A stretch of DNA of 64,000 nt from Halovulum sp039190275. Lineage in GTDB: Bacteria > Pseudomonadota > Alphaproteobacteria > Rhodobacterales > Rhodobacteraceae. A program made the position numbers and the translations under genes. Below the pieces are notes generated by a model, which was not told where the DNA came from, did not search any database, and worked only from the letters and a program-made list of their open reading frames with translations. Shown here piece by piece: positions 35,191 through 44,088 of the stretch (the first letter of the stretch is position 1; each line of letters opens with the position of its first letter). The DNA lies in assembly GCA_039190275.1 (NCBI GenBank), contig JBCCYF010000006.1, positions 7,710-71,709 on the forward strand, given 5' to 3'.

Positions 35191-35802
35191 TTGACCAATC
35201 ATCTTCACCACGGCGATTTGCCCGATGGGTTGGACCTCGGATCCATCATTGCCATTGACAGCGAGACGATGGGTTTGCTCCCGTACCGGGACCGATTGTG
35301 CGTTGTGCAGCTGTCATCGGGTGACGGGGATGCGCATGTGGTGCAGATCACCAAAGACCAGTCTGAAGCGCCAAACCTTACAAGGCTACTCGCCGATCCG
35401 GATGTCCTGAAGTTGTTTCACTACGGGCGGTTTGACATTGCCGTCATGCGGCATCGATTCGGTGTTCTCGCGGCGCCGGTCTATTGTACCAAGATCGCCT
35501 CGAAACTCGTTCGAACCTATACCGACCGGCACGGCTTGAAGTATCTGCTAAGTGAGTTGCTCGACGTTGACATCTCGAAACAGCAACAAAGCTCGGACTG
35601 GGGCGCGGACATGCTCACACAGGCGCAGATCGACTATGCGGCCTCGGACGTGCTTTACCTGCACCGGCTGCGCCAGGCTTTGAATGTCCGGTTGGAGCGG
35701 GAGGGAAGAATGGCACTTGCCCAGTCGTGCTTTGACTTTCTGCCGACACGCGCCGAGCTGGATCTTGCCGGCTGGCCTGACGTTGATCTGTTTTCGCACT
35801 AA
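35191..35802 (+). CDS. rnd: Ribonuclease D-family 3'-5' exonuclease
   Basis: A 203-residue DEDDy exonuclease: ExoI AIDSETMGL (Asp, Glu), ExoII HYGRFDIAVM (Asp), ExoIII YAASDVLYL (Tyr, Asp). It lacks the HRDC domains of full-length RNase D, as is usual for the short alphaproteobacterial form. The only good start is TTG 35191, with GAGGGA six bases upstream and the conserved N-terminus TNHLHHGDLPDGLDLG immediately after; an ATG start would remove the first catalytic motif region. It is followed by kdsD after nine bases. Confidence 0.88.
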   Translation: MTNHLHHGDLPDGLDLGSIIAIDSETMGLLPYRDRLCVVQLSSGDGDAHVVQITKDQSEAPNLTRLLADPDVLKLFHYGRFDIAVMRHRFGVLAAPVYCTKIASKLVRTYTDRHGLKYLLSELLDVDISKQQQSSDWGADMLTQAQIDYAASDVLYLHRLRQALNVRLEREGRMALAQSCFDFLPTRAELDLAGWPDVDLFSH

Positions 35803-35811
35803 GGTACATCC

Positions 35812-36792
35812 ATGGCACCCAAGGACACCCCTACATCCTCTATCATCGGCAGCGGGCAGCGCGTACTGGGCATCGAGGCAGATGCGCTGATGACTTTGGC
35901 CGAAACACTGGACGATAGCTTTGCTACGGTGGTGGAGGTTCTGTTGCATGCAAGCGGGCGGGTTATCGTAAGCGGTATGGGCAAATCAGGGCTGATCGCC
36001 CGTAAAATCGCGGCAACCCTGGCGTCCACCGGTACGCCCGCGATGTTTGTACATCCGGGCGAGGCCAGCCATGGTGATCTGGGCATGATCACCAGAAGCG
36101 ATGTGGTTCTGCTGCTGTCGAACTCCGGCGAAACGCCGGAACTGGCCGATATCATCGCCTATTCCAGACGGAACCACATTCCGCTGGTCGGGATCGCGTC
36201 GCGCCGCGACAGCACATTGCTGAGAAAGGCGGACCACGCCATCGTCCTGCCCCGTGCGCCCGAGGCCTGCCCGAACGGCCTGGCGCCGACCACCTCGACC
36301 ACACTGACCCTCGCGCTGGGCGACGCGCTGGCCGTGGCCCTGATGGAGCAACGCAGCTTTACACCTGAAAACTATCGCGACTTTCATCCCGGCGGTATGT
36401 TGGGGGCTATCCTGTCGACGGTGGGGGATTTGATGCACAAGGCAGACGATCTGCCCTTGGTCACGCCACACACGCCGATGTCAGAGGTTCTGCTTGAAAT
36501 CACATCGAAGAATTTCGGGCTTGCGGGTGTGGTCGCCGAGGACGGCGGTCTTATTGGCGTGATCACGGACGGGGACTTGCGGCGGAACATGGAAGATCTG
36601 CTAAAAAGGACTGCGGGTGAGGTGATGACACCCAACCCGCAGACCATTGTGCCCACCGCACTTGCCAGCGCTGCTGTCGCACAAATGAACCGCGGCGCGA
36701 ACATAACCAAACTCTTTGTTCTGGAGGAGGGGAGCCGGGTACCCGTCGGGATTGTCTCGATCCACGACTGCCTGCGCGTCGGACTTGTCTGA
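35812..36792 (+). CDS. kdsD: Arabinose-5-phosphate isomerase KdsD
   Basis: A 326-residue KpsF/GutQ-family isomerase making arabinose-5-phosphate for Kdo synthesis. It has an N-terminal SIS domain (RVIVSGMGKSGLIARKIAATLASTGTPA, HPGEASHGDLG, LLLSNSGETPEL) and two C-terminal CBS domains (about 210-320, ending VGIVSIHDCLRVGLV). It precedes lptC and fits the conserved alphaproteobacterial envelope block; kdsB at 47436 supplies a later step of the same pathway. Confidence 0.93.
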   Translation: MAPKDTPTSSIIGSGQRVLGIEADALMTLAETLDDSFATVVEVLLHASGRVIVSGMGKSGLIARKIAATLASTGTPAMFVHPGEASHGDLGMITRSDVVLLLSNSGETPELADIIAYSRRNHIPLVGIASRRDSTLLRKADHAIVLPRAPEACPNGLAPTTSTTLTLALGDALAVALMEQRSFTPENYRDFHPGGMLGAILSTVGDLMHKADDLPLVTPHTPMSEVLLEITSKNFGLAGVVAEDGGLIGVITDGDLRRNMEDLLKRTAGEVMTPNPQTIVPTALASAAVAQMNRGANITKLFVLEEGSRVPVGIVSIHDCLRVGLV

Positions 36793-37426
36793 ACTCAGGG
36801 CGCGCATCCCTGTCCGCTCGCGGGTTATTGCCCTACTGAAAGTGCTGTTTCCGCTGGGCGCGGTTTCGTTGCTGGCCGTTGTATTCCTTTGGCAGGCCGA
36901 AGATGATCTTGGGGGCGGGCTCACATTTTCCAGCGCCGATCTTGAGGCGATGTCGACCGGGCTGAAAATCAATGAGCCGCAGTTCTCCGGGGCCAGTCTC
37001 GGCGGCGACATTTATGATTTCCGCGCCCGGACGGTCATACCGCGCGACATCGAATTGAGCATGGCGGACGTGGATGGCTTGGACGGTCGTGTGCTCTATG
37101 CGGATGGGCGGGTGGTTGAACTGGTCTCCGATACAGCGGAAATTGATCTGGAAAATCGGACGGTCGTGCTGAAAACCGGGATCGTGATCACTACATCGGA
37201 CGGGTACAAAGCGCGTGCCGAACGTCTGGATGTTGATGTAAGTGCCGCAATCCTGACCGCAAACGGTCCGATCGAGGCGACGGGGCCAATGGGTCGGATC
37301 ACAGCGGGTCAGATGACGATTACCCCGGCCGAGGGGTTCGAGGCCCCTTTACGGGCGAATGAGGCCTTGATCAGCTTCGCCGGTGGCGTAAAGCTGGCCT
37401 ATACACCGTCGCTGGAAGGGAACTGA
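36785..37426 (+). CDS. lptC: LPS export protein LptC
   Basis: A 213-residue single-span membrane protein of the LPS transport bridge. One N-terminal membrane segment (VIALLKVLFPLGAVSLLAVVFLW) is followed by a periplasmic beta-jellyroll. The start is uncertain: no ATG stands at the expected place, and TTG 36785 overlapping the kdsD stop by eight bases gives a normal LptC N-terminus (SELRARIPVRSRVIALLK). An earlier start at 36716 lies deep in kdsD and adds unlikely sequence. The stop overlaps the lptA ATG by one base. Confidence 0.82.
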   Translation: MSELRARIPVRSRVIALLKVLFPLGAVSLLAVVFLWQAEDDLGGGLTFSSADLEAMSTGLKINEPQFSGASLGGDIYDFRARTVIPRDIELSMADVDGLDGRVLYADGRVVELVSDTAEIDLENRTVVLKTGIVITTSDGYKARAERLDVDVSAAILTANGPIEATGPMGRITAGQMTITPAEGFEAPLRANEALISFAGGVKLAYTPSLEGN

Positions 37427-37926
37427 TGATGCGGATGATCTTGGCTCTCGGGTTTGTGCTGAGTTCGACATACGCATTTGCGCAGGCTGTCGTCCCGTTC
37501 GGGGGGTTCTCGCACGACAGCAGTCAACCGGTCGAAATTGCATCCGACAGCCTGGCCGTAAACCAGGCGCAGGGCACCGCAAGCTTTGTGGGCAATGTGG
37601 TTGTGGGGCAGGGCAGTTTGCGGCTCGCTGCGGACAGCATCACGGTCTTCTATGGTAGTGGCGATGGCGATGCTGTGACCGGTCAGGTCAGCAAAATGGA
37701 AGCGGCAGGCAATGTGACCCTGACCAACGGGGCTGAAGCGGCCGAGTCGCAGTCCGCATCCTATGATGTGTCAACGGGTCAGGTTGCGATGACGGGCGAC
37801 GTTCTGCTGACCCAGGGGGATAACGCGCTTTCCGGGCAGGCCCTGGCGATCGATCTGAACGCAGGGACGGCGCAAATGCAGGGGCGCGTCCAGACCATCC
37901 TGCAACCGCAGGCCACGGATCAATGA
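37426..37926 (+). CDS. lptA: LPS transport periplasmic protein LptA
   Basis: A 166-residue OstA-like protein. Signal peptide MMRMILALGFVLSSTYAFA, then the jellyroll repeats PVEIASDSLAVNQAQGTASFVGNVVVGQGSLRLAADSITVFY and SASYDVSTGQVAMTGDVLLTQGDNALSGQALAIDL. It carries LPS across the periplasm between LptC and LptD. Coupled to lptC upstream (TGATG) and to lptB downstream (ATGA). Confidence 0.93.
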   Translation: MMRMILALGFVLSSTYAFAQAVVPFGGFSHDSSQPVEIASDSLAVNQAQGTASFVGNVVVGQGSLRLAADSITVFYGSGDGDAVTGQVSKMEAAGNVTLTNGAEAAESQSASYDVSTGQVAMTGDVLLTQGDNALSGQALAIDLNAGTAQMQGRVQTILQPQATDQ

Positions 37927-38678
37927 CCGACAGCGCATTCTCGGTCCAAGATGGCGGCGGCGGGCTTGAGGTTTTCTCTCTTGGCAAAAGCTACAAGAAA
38001 CGGCCGGTGCTGCGCGACGTGTCTTTGGCCGTTAGCCGGGGTGAGGCAGTTGCTTTGCTGGGGCCGAATGGGGCCGGCAAAACCACCTGTTTCTATGCCA
38101 TTGCGGGGCTGGTGACGCCGGAAACGGGAACTGTCGTGCTGGATGGCGAGGATGTCACCCTGCTGCCGATGTATCAACGTGCCCGTCGCGGCATTGGCTA
38201 CTTGCCGCAAGAAGCGTCGATCTTTCGCGGGTTGACGGTCGAAGCAAACATAAGGGCCGTTCTGGAGCTTCACGAGCGGCAGCACCATCGCCAGAACCGG
38301 ATGCTGGAGGAACTGTTGGGAGAGTTCTCGATCTCGCATTTGCGTCGGGCCCCCGCAGTGTCCCTGTCCGGGGGTGAACGCCGCAGGGTCGAAATCGCGC
38401 GATGCCTGGCCAGCCAGCCAAGTTTTGTTTTGCTCGACGAGCCCTTCGCGGGTGTCGACCCCATCGCAGTCGGAGAGATTCGGACCCTGGTAGGCCAGCT
38501 CAAGACCCGTGGCCTGGGCGTTTTGATTACCGATCACAACGTCCGCGAGACCCTGGAGATCGTGGATCGCGCCTATATCCTGCATGACGGAACAATGATG
38601 ATGAGCGGCACACCGCATCAGGTTGTTCAGGATGACAATGTACGGCGGGTTTATCTGGGCGACGGATTTCGGATCTGA
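37923..38678 (+). CDS. lptB: LPS export ABC ATPase LptB
   Basis: A 251-residue ATPase: Walker A LGPNGAGKTT (about 47-56), Q-loop LPQEASIFRGLTV, signature LSGGERRRVEIARCLA, Walker B FVLLDEPFAGVDP and H-loop ITDHNVRETL. ITDHNVRE is diagnostic of LptB. It drives LPS extraction with LptFG, which are not in the window. It overlaps lptA by four bases. Confidence 0.95.
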   Translation: MTDSAFSVQDGGGGLEVFSLGKSYKKRPVLRDVSLAVSRGEAVALLGPNGAGKTTCFYAIAGLVTPETGTVVLDGEDVTLLPMYQRARRGIGYLPQEASIFRGLTVEANIRAVLELHERQHHRQNRMLEELLGEFSISHLRRAPAVSLSGGERRRVEIARCLASQPSFVLLDEPFAGVDPIAVGEIRTLVGQLKTRGLGVLITDHNVRETLEIVDRAYILHDGTMMMSGTPHQVVQDDNVRRVYLGDGFRI

Positions 38679-38703
38679 TCGGCCGGGTCTGCGCAAGCTT
38701 CTG

Positions 38704-38719
38704 TTAACGTTTGATTAAC
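38704..38719 (+). promoter_or_regulatory. CtrA-type box TTAA-N7-TTAAC upstream of hpf
   Basis: TTAACGTTTGATTAAC matches the CtrA full-site consensus TTAA-N7-TTAAC exactly. It lies in the 248-base gap between lptB and hpf, about 208 bases before the hpf ATG, and is also part of a TGTTAA/TTAACA inverted repeat (38702-38720). The gap also holds a 10-base palindrome, AAGCATGCTT, near 38744-38753. CtrA is the conserved alphaproteobacterial response regulator. Regulation is inferred from the motif only. Confidence 0.4.
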
Positions 38720-38926
38720 ACCAAAACCGTTGCGTCCCCGGCGAAGCATGCTTACCTTTATGGCATGGCTGGATCTTTCGCCGTCATAATTTCAACAAAA
38801 GCTGGGAGTCTCCTGACGGGTAGATCGTACCTGTGCCTGGGTGATTCCGACTGAAAGACGGCAAAACTGCGTCGCGTTTTTTGAAATTTGCGTACCAGTG
38901 GCGCCCAAAGGCAACAGGGAGAAGAT

Positions 38927-39508
38927 ATGCAGATTCAAGTGCACGGCAAACAGATGGATGTGGGTGAAGCTTTGACAACGCATGTCAATACGCGTCTGAC
39001 CGACGCGGTCGAGAAGTTCGCCAACCGCCCGGTCGAAGCGGCGGTTACATTCTCGCGGGATCGGCATGAGTACCTATGTGATGCCTCGGTGCATCTGTCG
39101 ACCGGTATGACCGTTCAGGCCCGCGGCCGATCAACAGATGTTTACGACAGTCTGGAAGGGTCTATTGACAAGATGGAGAAGCAGTTGCGGCGCTATAAAC
39201 GCCGCCTGAAGGACCATCACCAAAAACGCGAAAACCCTATTGAAGCTTTCGAGGCTTCGTCGTATGTCCTCGACCCGGGCGCGGAGATCGCCGAAGAGGC
39301 GGACGAGCCAGAGAGCCTGCAACCCGTGATTGTGGCTGAGATGTCGACCAAGGTTCAATCCTTGTCGGTCGGCGAGGCTGTGATGCAGATGGAGTTGGCC
39401 GGAGCGCCGCTGTTGGTGTTTCGAAACGATGCGCATGGTGGCGTGAATGTTGTGTATCAGCGCGATGATGGAAACATCGGCTGGGTTGATCCAAGAAATA
39501 CTGTGTAG
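38927..39508 (+). CDS. hpf: Ribosome hibernation promoting factor HPF (long form)
   Basis: A 193-residue long HPF. The N-terminal HPF/RaiA domain reads MQIQVHGKQMDVGEALTTHVNTRLTDAVEKFANRPVEAAVTFSRD (1-100), and the C-terminal dimerisation domain reads SVGEAVMQMELAGAPLLVFRNDAHGGVNVVYQRDDGNIGWVDP (about 145-190). It dimerises 70S ribosomes in stationary phase. ATG 38927 is preceded by GGGAGA at normal spacing; an earlier open frame to 38888 is not used. It is followed by ptsN, as in most alphaproteobacteria. Confidence 0.94.
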   Translation: MQIQVHGKQMDVGEALTTHVNTRLTDAVEKFANRPVEAAVTFSRDRHEYLCDASVHLSTGMTVQARGRSTDVYDSLEGSIDKMEKQLRRYKRRLKDHHQKRENPIEAFEASSYVLDPGAEIAEEADEPESLQPVIVAEMSTKVQSLSVGEAVMQMELAGAPLLVFRNDAHGGVNVVYQRDDGNIGWVDPRNTV

Positions 39509-39538
39509 TCGTAATTTTTAGGGAGAACCGTCAATCCG

Positions 39539-40003
39539 ATGGATATATCCGAGATACTGACCCCTGAGGCCGTCTATGCTCCGATCCGTGTGCAAAGCAA
39601 GAAACGGCTGTTTCAGGAAATCGCGCAATCCGCCTCAGTCCGTTTTGGACTGGACGAGACCAAGGTGATGTCAGTTCTGCAAGAGCGCGAAACTCTGGGT
39701 CCGACCGGGGTCGGGCGTGGCGTGGCGCTCCCGCATGGTCGCATTCAGGGTGTCGATCAGGTCAAGGGTCTGTTCATGCGGTTGGACATGCCGATCGATT
39801 TTGACTCGGTGGACCGCAAGCCTGTGGATCTTGTGTTTGTCCTGCTTGCCCCGCACCATGCGGGCGCAGAGCATCTGAAGGCGTTGGCCCGTGTGTCACG
39901 TTTGCTGCGCGATGAGATGACCTGTGCCAAGATACGGTCCACCCGCGATGCGCAGGCGGTGTATTCAATCCTCACGGCGGAAGAAACACCTAAAGCCGCC
40001 TGA
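39539..40003 (+). CDS. ptsN: PTS IIA-like nitrogen regulatory protein PtsN
   Basis: A 154-residue EIIA-Ntr domain protein, the terminal phosphoacceptor of the regulatory PTS-Ntr phosphorelay. The phosphorylated His is in GRGVALPHGRI (about residue 66), and the fold start DISEILTPEAVYAPIRVQSKKRLFQEIA is typical. It lies 30 bases after hpf. It has no sugar permease partner, as expected for PTS-Ntr. Confidence 0.93.
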   Translation: MDISEILTPEAVYAPIRVQSKKRLFQEIAQSASVRFGLDETKVMSVLQERETLGPTGVGRGVALPHGRIQGVDQVKGLFMRLDMPIDFDSVDRKPVDLVFVLLAPHHAGAEHLKALARVSRLLRDEMTCAKIRSTRDAQAVYSILTAEETPKAA

Positions 40004-40098
40004 ATCGGCTGTCATATTGGGTGAGCGCAAGGAAAAGCGGGGTACTGCGCAACGCACTAAGGTGCCGACCCATTGATCGATGTGCACGTTCAGATGCT

Positions 40099-41790
40099 TC
40101 AGGTTTTGCGTCTGAGAAACCGGTTGATCCGATTGTGTGTTTCGACGGCGTCCGCCAGATATTCCAAACCGTAGGAATCAACCGACACCTTGAGGTCGCG
40201 GAGGAATGCGTTGAACCCAGCCGGTATCGCAATTGTCGAGAACATAGACTGATCCCGGATCTCGGAAGGCAGGAACTTTGACATCCGGTTTGCCGTCTCA
40301 AGGCCGCCGTTCAGAAGATCTCCTAAACCAACGGTCATGACATGCGCTTTGGTCGCCGGTGCCGCAAAACGTGCATCGACGCGCCGCGCGGCGGACGCGG
40401 CCTCGGGTAACGCCGCGCGGGTCATGACAGGATCAATCTGCCACTTGTGAAACAGATCCAGCAGCCACATGTCGCGCAGACGCAGTACATGTGCATTCGG
40501 ATCCGAAAGCAGCGCCAAATCGATAACCGCATTGCCGTCGAAACGATGGGTGAAGACCTGCAACTTTTGCCGTTCTGCCCAGATCAGCTTGGACAAGAAC
40601 TGCGTCGGTTTGCGATCACGAATTGGCGCTGAATCTGTCAGGTTTCCGCTGAACACACCCACATCGCCGGCAAACTCAACACGCTGTGGTGCGAACAACG
40701 CGCCATGGGCAACCACGCTGGGTTTGGTGGCTAACGCTTCCATCAGGTGAGGGAACACCGCGTCCAAACCATCCACAACGGTGTAGGTCCGTGCCGTCTC
40801 GAACCGCTGATCGCGGAGTTGGCGGCCCGGGTGCCGCCCGTGACAGACCAGCCCGGAACGTCCGTGCTGGTGGCGCCGCTTCGCTCGGTCAAATCGCCTG
40901 AGCAGTCTGGTTTCATCCGCAAACTCGGGCATACGAGCGGCGAGGTTCGGATCCAAGAATGTCTCATAAAGCCGCTGTGCGCCGCGCCAGATCTTCCGGG
41001 CAAAGAAACCCTCCGCATGGAGAAGCAAATCCAGGTGATCGTCGTAAAAGACATAGGGTTTGCCCTGCGGATCAAAGCGAACAAATGTCAGCGGCGCGCT
41101 TGTGATCCGGTCCGAGTGACGTACGGCGAGTGTCTGAAAGAAACTCTCGTCCGGGATCCATGTGGTTCGGAAATAGGCACAGTACTCGGGCAGTCGGGGA
41201 TCCTGCAAAATCAGGTCGAGGGTCCGGCGGCTCAGGCACCACCACTGCGAGCCGATGTGGGGGACGAGGCCTTCGGGCATTTGGCGCTTTATGCGAAGCG
41301 CCCGCTGCAGTGCGACGCTCCTGTCAAACAACCGCCGGTGTTTTCGAAACGCCAGCGGATGGTAAAGGGTAAAACGCTCCATCGACAGCCCGTCCACAAC
41401 CCAGGCGTCATTTTCAACCGACACCGCCTCGATGAAATCGACATTGGCGTGACGCTCAAGATGTGTGTGCAGGTCCGCAATCGGTTTTATCGGCAGACAG
41501 GCACCGGACAACTGGCAGATGTGTCGAATGTCGGGAAAGCGTTCCAGCAGCAGTCGGATGCATCCCAGACTTGCCTCGACCAGCGAGAAGGTACCCCATT
41601 CGCACTTGAGGCGCGGGGCAAACAGAACATTTGGTTCGGCCCCGACCAGACCGGTCAGGGCCTCCATCTGTGCTTCGGTGGCGCGCGCATCGACGTGGAT
41701 AACCACCCGGCACCCTTCCTGCGCCAAGTGCCGCGCAAGCTGCGCCGTCCGTCGCGGCTGCTCGTGCGCCAGAAGGACAACGCCGATCAA
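40099..41790 (-). CDS. Core-2/I-branching-type glycosyltransferase with C-terminal extension
   Basis: A 563-residue protein. Residues 1-280 resemble the core-2/I-branching beta-1,6-N-acetylglucosaminyltransferase (GT14-like) family: LIGVVLLAHEQPRRTAQLARHL, CQLSGACLPIKPI, GSQWWCLSRRTLDLIL, TTWIPDESFFQTLAVR. Residues 300-563 form a second domain of unknown function (VVAHGALFAPQRVEFAGDVGVFSGN; MTVGLGDLLNGGLETANRM) seen by eye only in this type of protein. The start is TTG 41790, which overlaps the stop of the upstream GT (TTGA) and has GGGGAG six bases before it; the longer frame runs back into that gene. It probably adds a sugar to a surface polysaccharide. Confidence 0.75.
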   Translation of the reverse strand: MIGVVLLAHEQPRRTAQLARHLAQEGCRVVIHVDARATEAQMEALTGLVGAEPNVLFAPRLKCEWGTFSLVEASLGCIRLLLERFPDIRHICQLSGACLPIKPIADLHTHLERHANVDFIEAVSVENDAWVVDGLSMERFTLYHPLAFRKHRRLFDRSVALQRALRIKRQMPEGLVPHIGSQWWCLSRRTLDLILQDPRLPEYCAYFRTTWIPDESFFQTLAVRHSDRITSAPLTFVRFDPQGKPYVFYDDHLDLLLHAEGFFARKIWRGAQRLYETFLDPNLAARMPEFADETRLLRRFDRAKRRHQHGRSGLVCHGRHPGRQLRDQRFETARTYTVVDGLDAVFPHLMEALATKPSVVAHGALFAPQRVEFAGDVGVFSGNLTDSAPIRDRKPTQFLSKLIWAERQKLQVFTHRFDGNAVIDLALLSDPNAHVLRLRDMWLLDLFHKWQIDPVMTRAALPEAASAARRVDARFAAPATKAHVMTVGLGDLLNGGLETANRMSKFLPSEIRDQSMFSTIAIPAGFNAFLRDLKVSVDSYGLEYLADAVETHNRINRFLRRKT

Positions 41791-42806
41791 GCCCAACTCC
41801 CCGAGGACATAAGACCCAGTTCGTCCAACTGCCGCCAGTCCCTGAAGCGTGTCGACTCCGGCGTCCACAAGTTCACGTCCTGCGACAGTTTCTGGTCATA
41901 GACCCGATACTCGCGGCTCGCGGCATAATGCTGGCCCCGCGCCAGCTCTTCCTCGGCCTTGGAGGCAAACACGTCCAGAAACTTGGCGTGGAGCAGCACG
42001 CCACAGATCCGCTCCCCGCCTCGCTCGGCGTAGACCTGGTTCAGACCCCGCGGCATCAGGGTGTGGGTCGAGCTGCGATAGACCATTCCCCGCCGCCACT
42101 TCACCAATGGGATCTTGTTCAAGGCGGGCGCTTGGGCGGGGTCTTCGCTAAAGAACGCCCGCTCCCGTGGACCGCCCTGGATCCAGAGGTCGCGGTAGGT
42201 CCCGTTGCGCTGAAAGGCGTAGTTCGCGGCGTCAAAATACGTCAGGATCTCGAACGGATCCTGACCCTCGACATACCGTGTCTGGCTGACCGGAACGTCC
42301 GCATACATGTCCAGCAACATCGTGCCGAAGCTGCGCAGCCGGCAGCTTTCCAACCAGTCGGTCAGGGCGCCCAACGGTCGGGTTTCCCAATAGGGATAGA
42401 TCAGAAACTCATCCACATCGACGACAACAACCCAGTGCTCGTGCCCAAATCGGGTCAGCAAACCGTTCAGCCAGTCCATGCCGAACTTCGCGCGTTTGTA
42501 ACTGGCCGTCGTATGCCACAGGCTTACATCCGTTTGACCGGCAAGGTACTCGCCACTGCCATCCGTCGAGCCGTTGTCGACGATAATGAAATGGGAAACG
42601 CCAAGGCGTCTGTAGTACTCTAAGAAGTAGGGCAGCCGCACACTCTCGTTCCGGAGCGTCGCGAACAACAGAATGTCGCGTGGTTTGATCGCGTCGGTGC
42701 GTCTGGCAACCGGCCGCAACTCAACCTGGCGACGCACTCCGCGGGTCAGTATTGACTGACGTTCAGCGCGCAGGCGCAAACGGTTTATATGCCGCGCGGC
42801 AGCCAT
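41787..42806 (-). CDS. Glycosyltransferase family 2-like protein (Glyco_tranf_2_4 type)
   Basis: A 339-residue glycosyltransferase with a GT-A core: RDILLFATLRNESVRLPYFLEYYRRLGVSHFIIVDNGSTDGS (about 43-84), and the metal-binding DxD-like VVVVDVDEFLIYP (about 127-139). Such proteins are frequent in roseobacter exopolysaccharide loci. It is the middle gene of a set of three GTs on the minus strand, and its TGA overlaps the TTG start of the next. Confidence 0.82.
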   Translation of the reverse strand: MAAARHINRLRLRAERQSILTRGVRRQVELRPVARRTDAIKPRDILLFATLRNESVRLPYFLEYYRRLGVSHFIIVDNGSTDGSGEYLAGQTDVSLWHTTASYKRAKFGMDWLNGLLTRFGHEHWVVVVDVDEFLIYPYWETRPLGALTDWLESCRLRSFGTMLLDMYADVPVSQTRYVEGQDPFEILTYFDAANYAFQRNGTYRDLWIQGGPRERAFFSEDPAQAPALNKIPLVKWRRGMVYRSSTHTLMPRGLNQVYAERGGERICGVLLHAKFLDVFASKAEEELARGQHYAASREYRVYDQKLSQDVNLWTPESTRFRDWRQLDELGLMSSGSWA

Positions 42807-42832
42807 TGGTGATCAGCCCGCCTCGATCCCAG

Positions 42833-44059
42833 TCATTCGTCTCCCCTACGGAGTGCCTGAAATACTTTTTCGAAATGTGAAAGCCAATCGGGCATTTCTA
42901 CGGCTCCTGCGGTGCTCTTTTCCGGTTTGAGTGGCCGAAGTGACGCAGACGCTATCGCAGAACGCCAGGCCGGTCCATCCAGCGGATCCAGGTAGGTAGG
43001 GCCTTTCGGCGCAATCTCGCGATAGACCGGCAGATCTGCGCTGATCACCGGTCGCCCCATCTGCAGCGCCTCGGCCAGGGGGTAGCCGAACCCTTCGGCG
43101 AAGGAGGGGAACAACAGCGCGTGGGCATTGGCCAGGCGCGATGCCAACTCACCGTCCGAGACGAACCCGTGCTCGAACACCGTGTGGCCCATGAAAGGGG
43201 CGCGGTCCAGAACATCCAGAACCATTTCATTTTCCCAGCCCCGACGGCCGATGATATGCAGATGCGGGGTTTGCTCGGGCGTCTGAGCCTCCCAAAACTG
43301 GCGCCAGATCGACAGCAGCAGGAGGTGGTTCTTGCGCGGCTCGATGGTCCCCAAAACCACAAAATAGGGGTGTTCGAGGCGTTGCTCAGCCGATTGTGAT
43401 GGCAAAGGATCCACGCCCAGCAGCGCGGTCACGCCAGGCCGCTCAACCCCCCATTTCGACAACCAATCCGCGGTGCGCCGTGCGGTATCGGCGGAATTAT
43501 AGATCAGCAGGTCCGCCTGCGCGGCAATACCCTTAAGCAGCCGTTCGAAGCGGGCCGGCGCTTCGGGGCGCGAGAATTCCGGGTAGTCCAGCGGGATAAC
43601 GTCATGCACAAGGACTGCGATCCGCACTGCGCCCGCCGCCCGAATCCGGCGCAGATGATCCGCGTCAAGGTTGGAGTGGCCGGTGTTGAGATAGATGAAG
43701 CCGTTTGGCAGAGCTTCGCGCAAAAACGCCGGAACCCTGGAGTACCTCGCCCAGCCCTTGGCCAACCGGCGAACCCGCGTCTCGGCCCGCCGACGGGCCG
43801 GGGACTGGCGTCGGGCCAAATGCCCTAGGATGTCCGTGCGGTCCGGTGACGCCGGGTCCAGCAGCGCAAACATGCCTTGGCGGTCCAAAAGTGCCACGCC
43901 ACCCAGAACGCGGCTGAGGAAGTGCACCGGGCTATCCTGCGCCAGTAAATGCCGGATATAGGCCCGTTCCACCCGGTCGACGCCGCTGTCCCCTCCGGCG
44001 CCCAGCCGCGATACCGTGCGGCTGACGTCCAGAAGGATATCGATGTCATTAGAAGTCAT
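42833..44059 (-). CDS. Glycosyltransferase family 1/4
   Basis: A 408-residue GT-B glycosyltransferase. The donor-binding C-terminal half has YFVVLGTIEPRKNHLLLLSIW (about 225-245) and FPSFAEGFGYPLAEALQMGRPVISADLPVYREIAPKGPTYLDPLD (about 320-365), containing the EGFGYPLAEAL signature of GT4 enzymes. The N-terminal half has VLVHDVIPLDYPEF. It is likely involved in surface polysaccharide assembly. Confidence 0.85.
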   Translation of the reverse strand: MTSNDIDILLDVSRTVSRLGAGGDSGVDRVERAYIRHLLAQDSPVHFLSRVLGGVALLDRQGMFALLDPASPDRTDILGHLARRQSPARRRAETRVRRLAKGWARYSRVPAFLREALPNGFIYLNTGHSNLDADHLRRIRAAGAVRIAVLVHDVIPLDYPEFSRPEAPARFERLLKGIAAQADLLIYNSADTARRTADWLSKWGVERPGVTALLGVDPLPSQSAEQRLEHPYFVVLGTIEPRKNHLLLLSIWRQFWEAQTPEQTPHLHIIGRRGWENEMVLDVLDRAPFMGHTVFEHGFVSDGELASRLANAHALLFPSFAEGFGYPLAEALQMGRPVISADLPVYREIAPKGPTYLDPLDGPAWRSAIASASLRPLKPEKSTAGAVEMPDWLSHFEKVFQALRRGDE

Positions 44060-44088
44060 GGGGCCGTCAAACTAGCACATGGTCTCGG

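Noticed and set aside
40747..41901. Plus-strand open frame of 384 codons
   Set aside because: It is antisense to two well-supported glycosyltransferases and contains no recognisable motif; a shadow of GC-rich codon bias.
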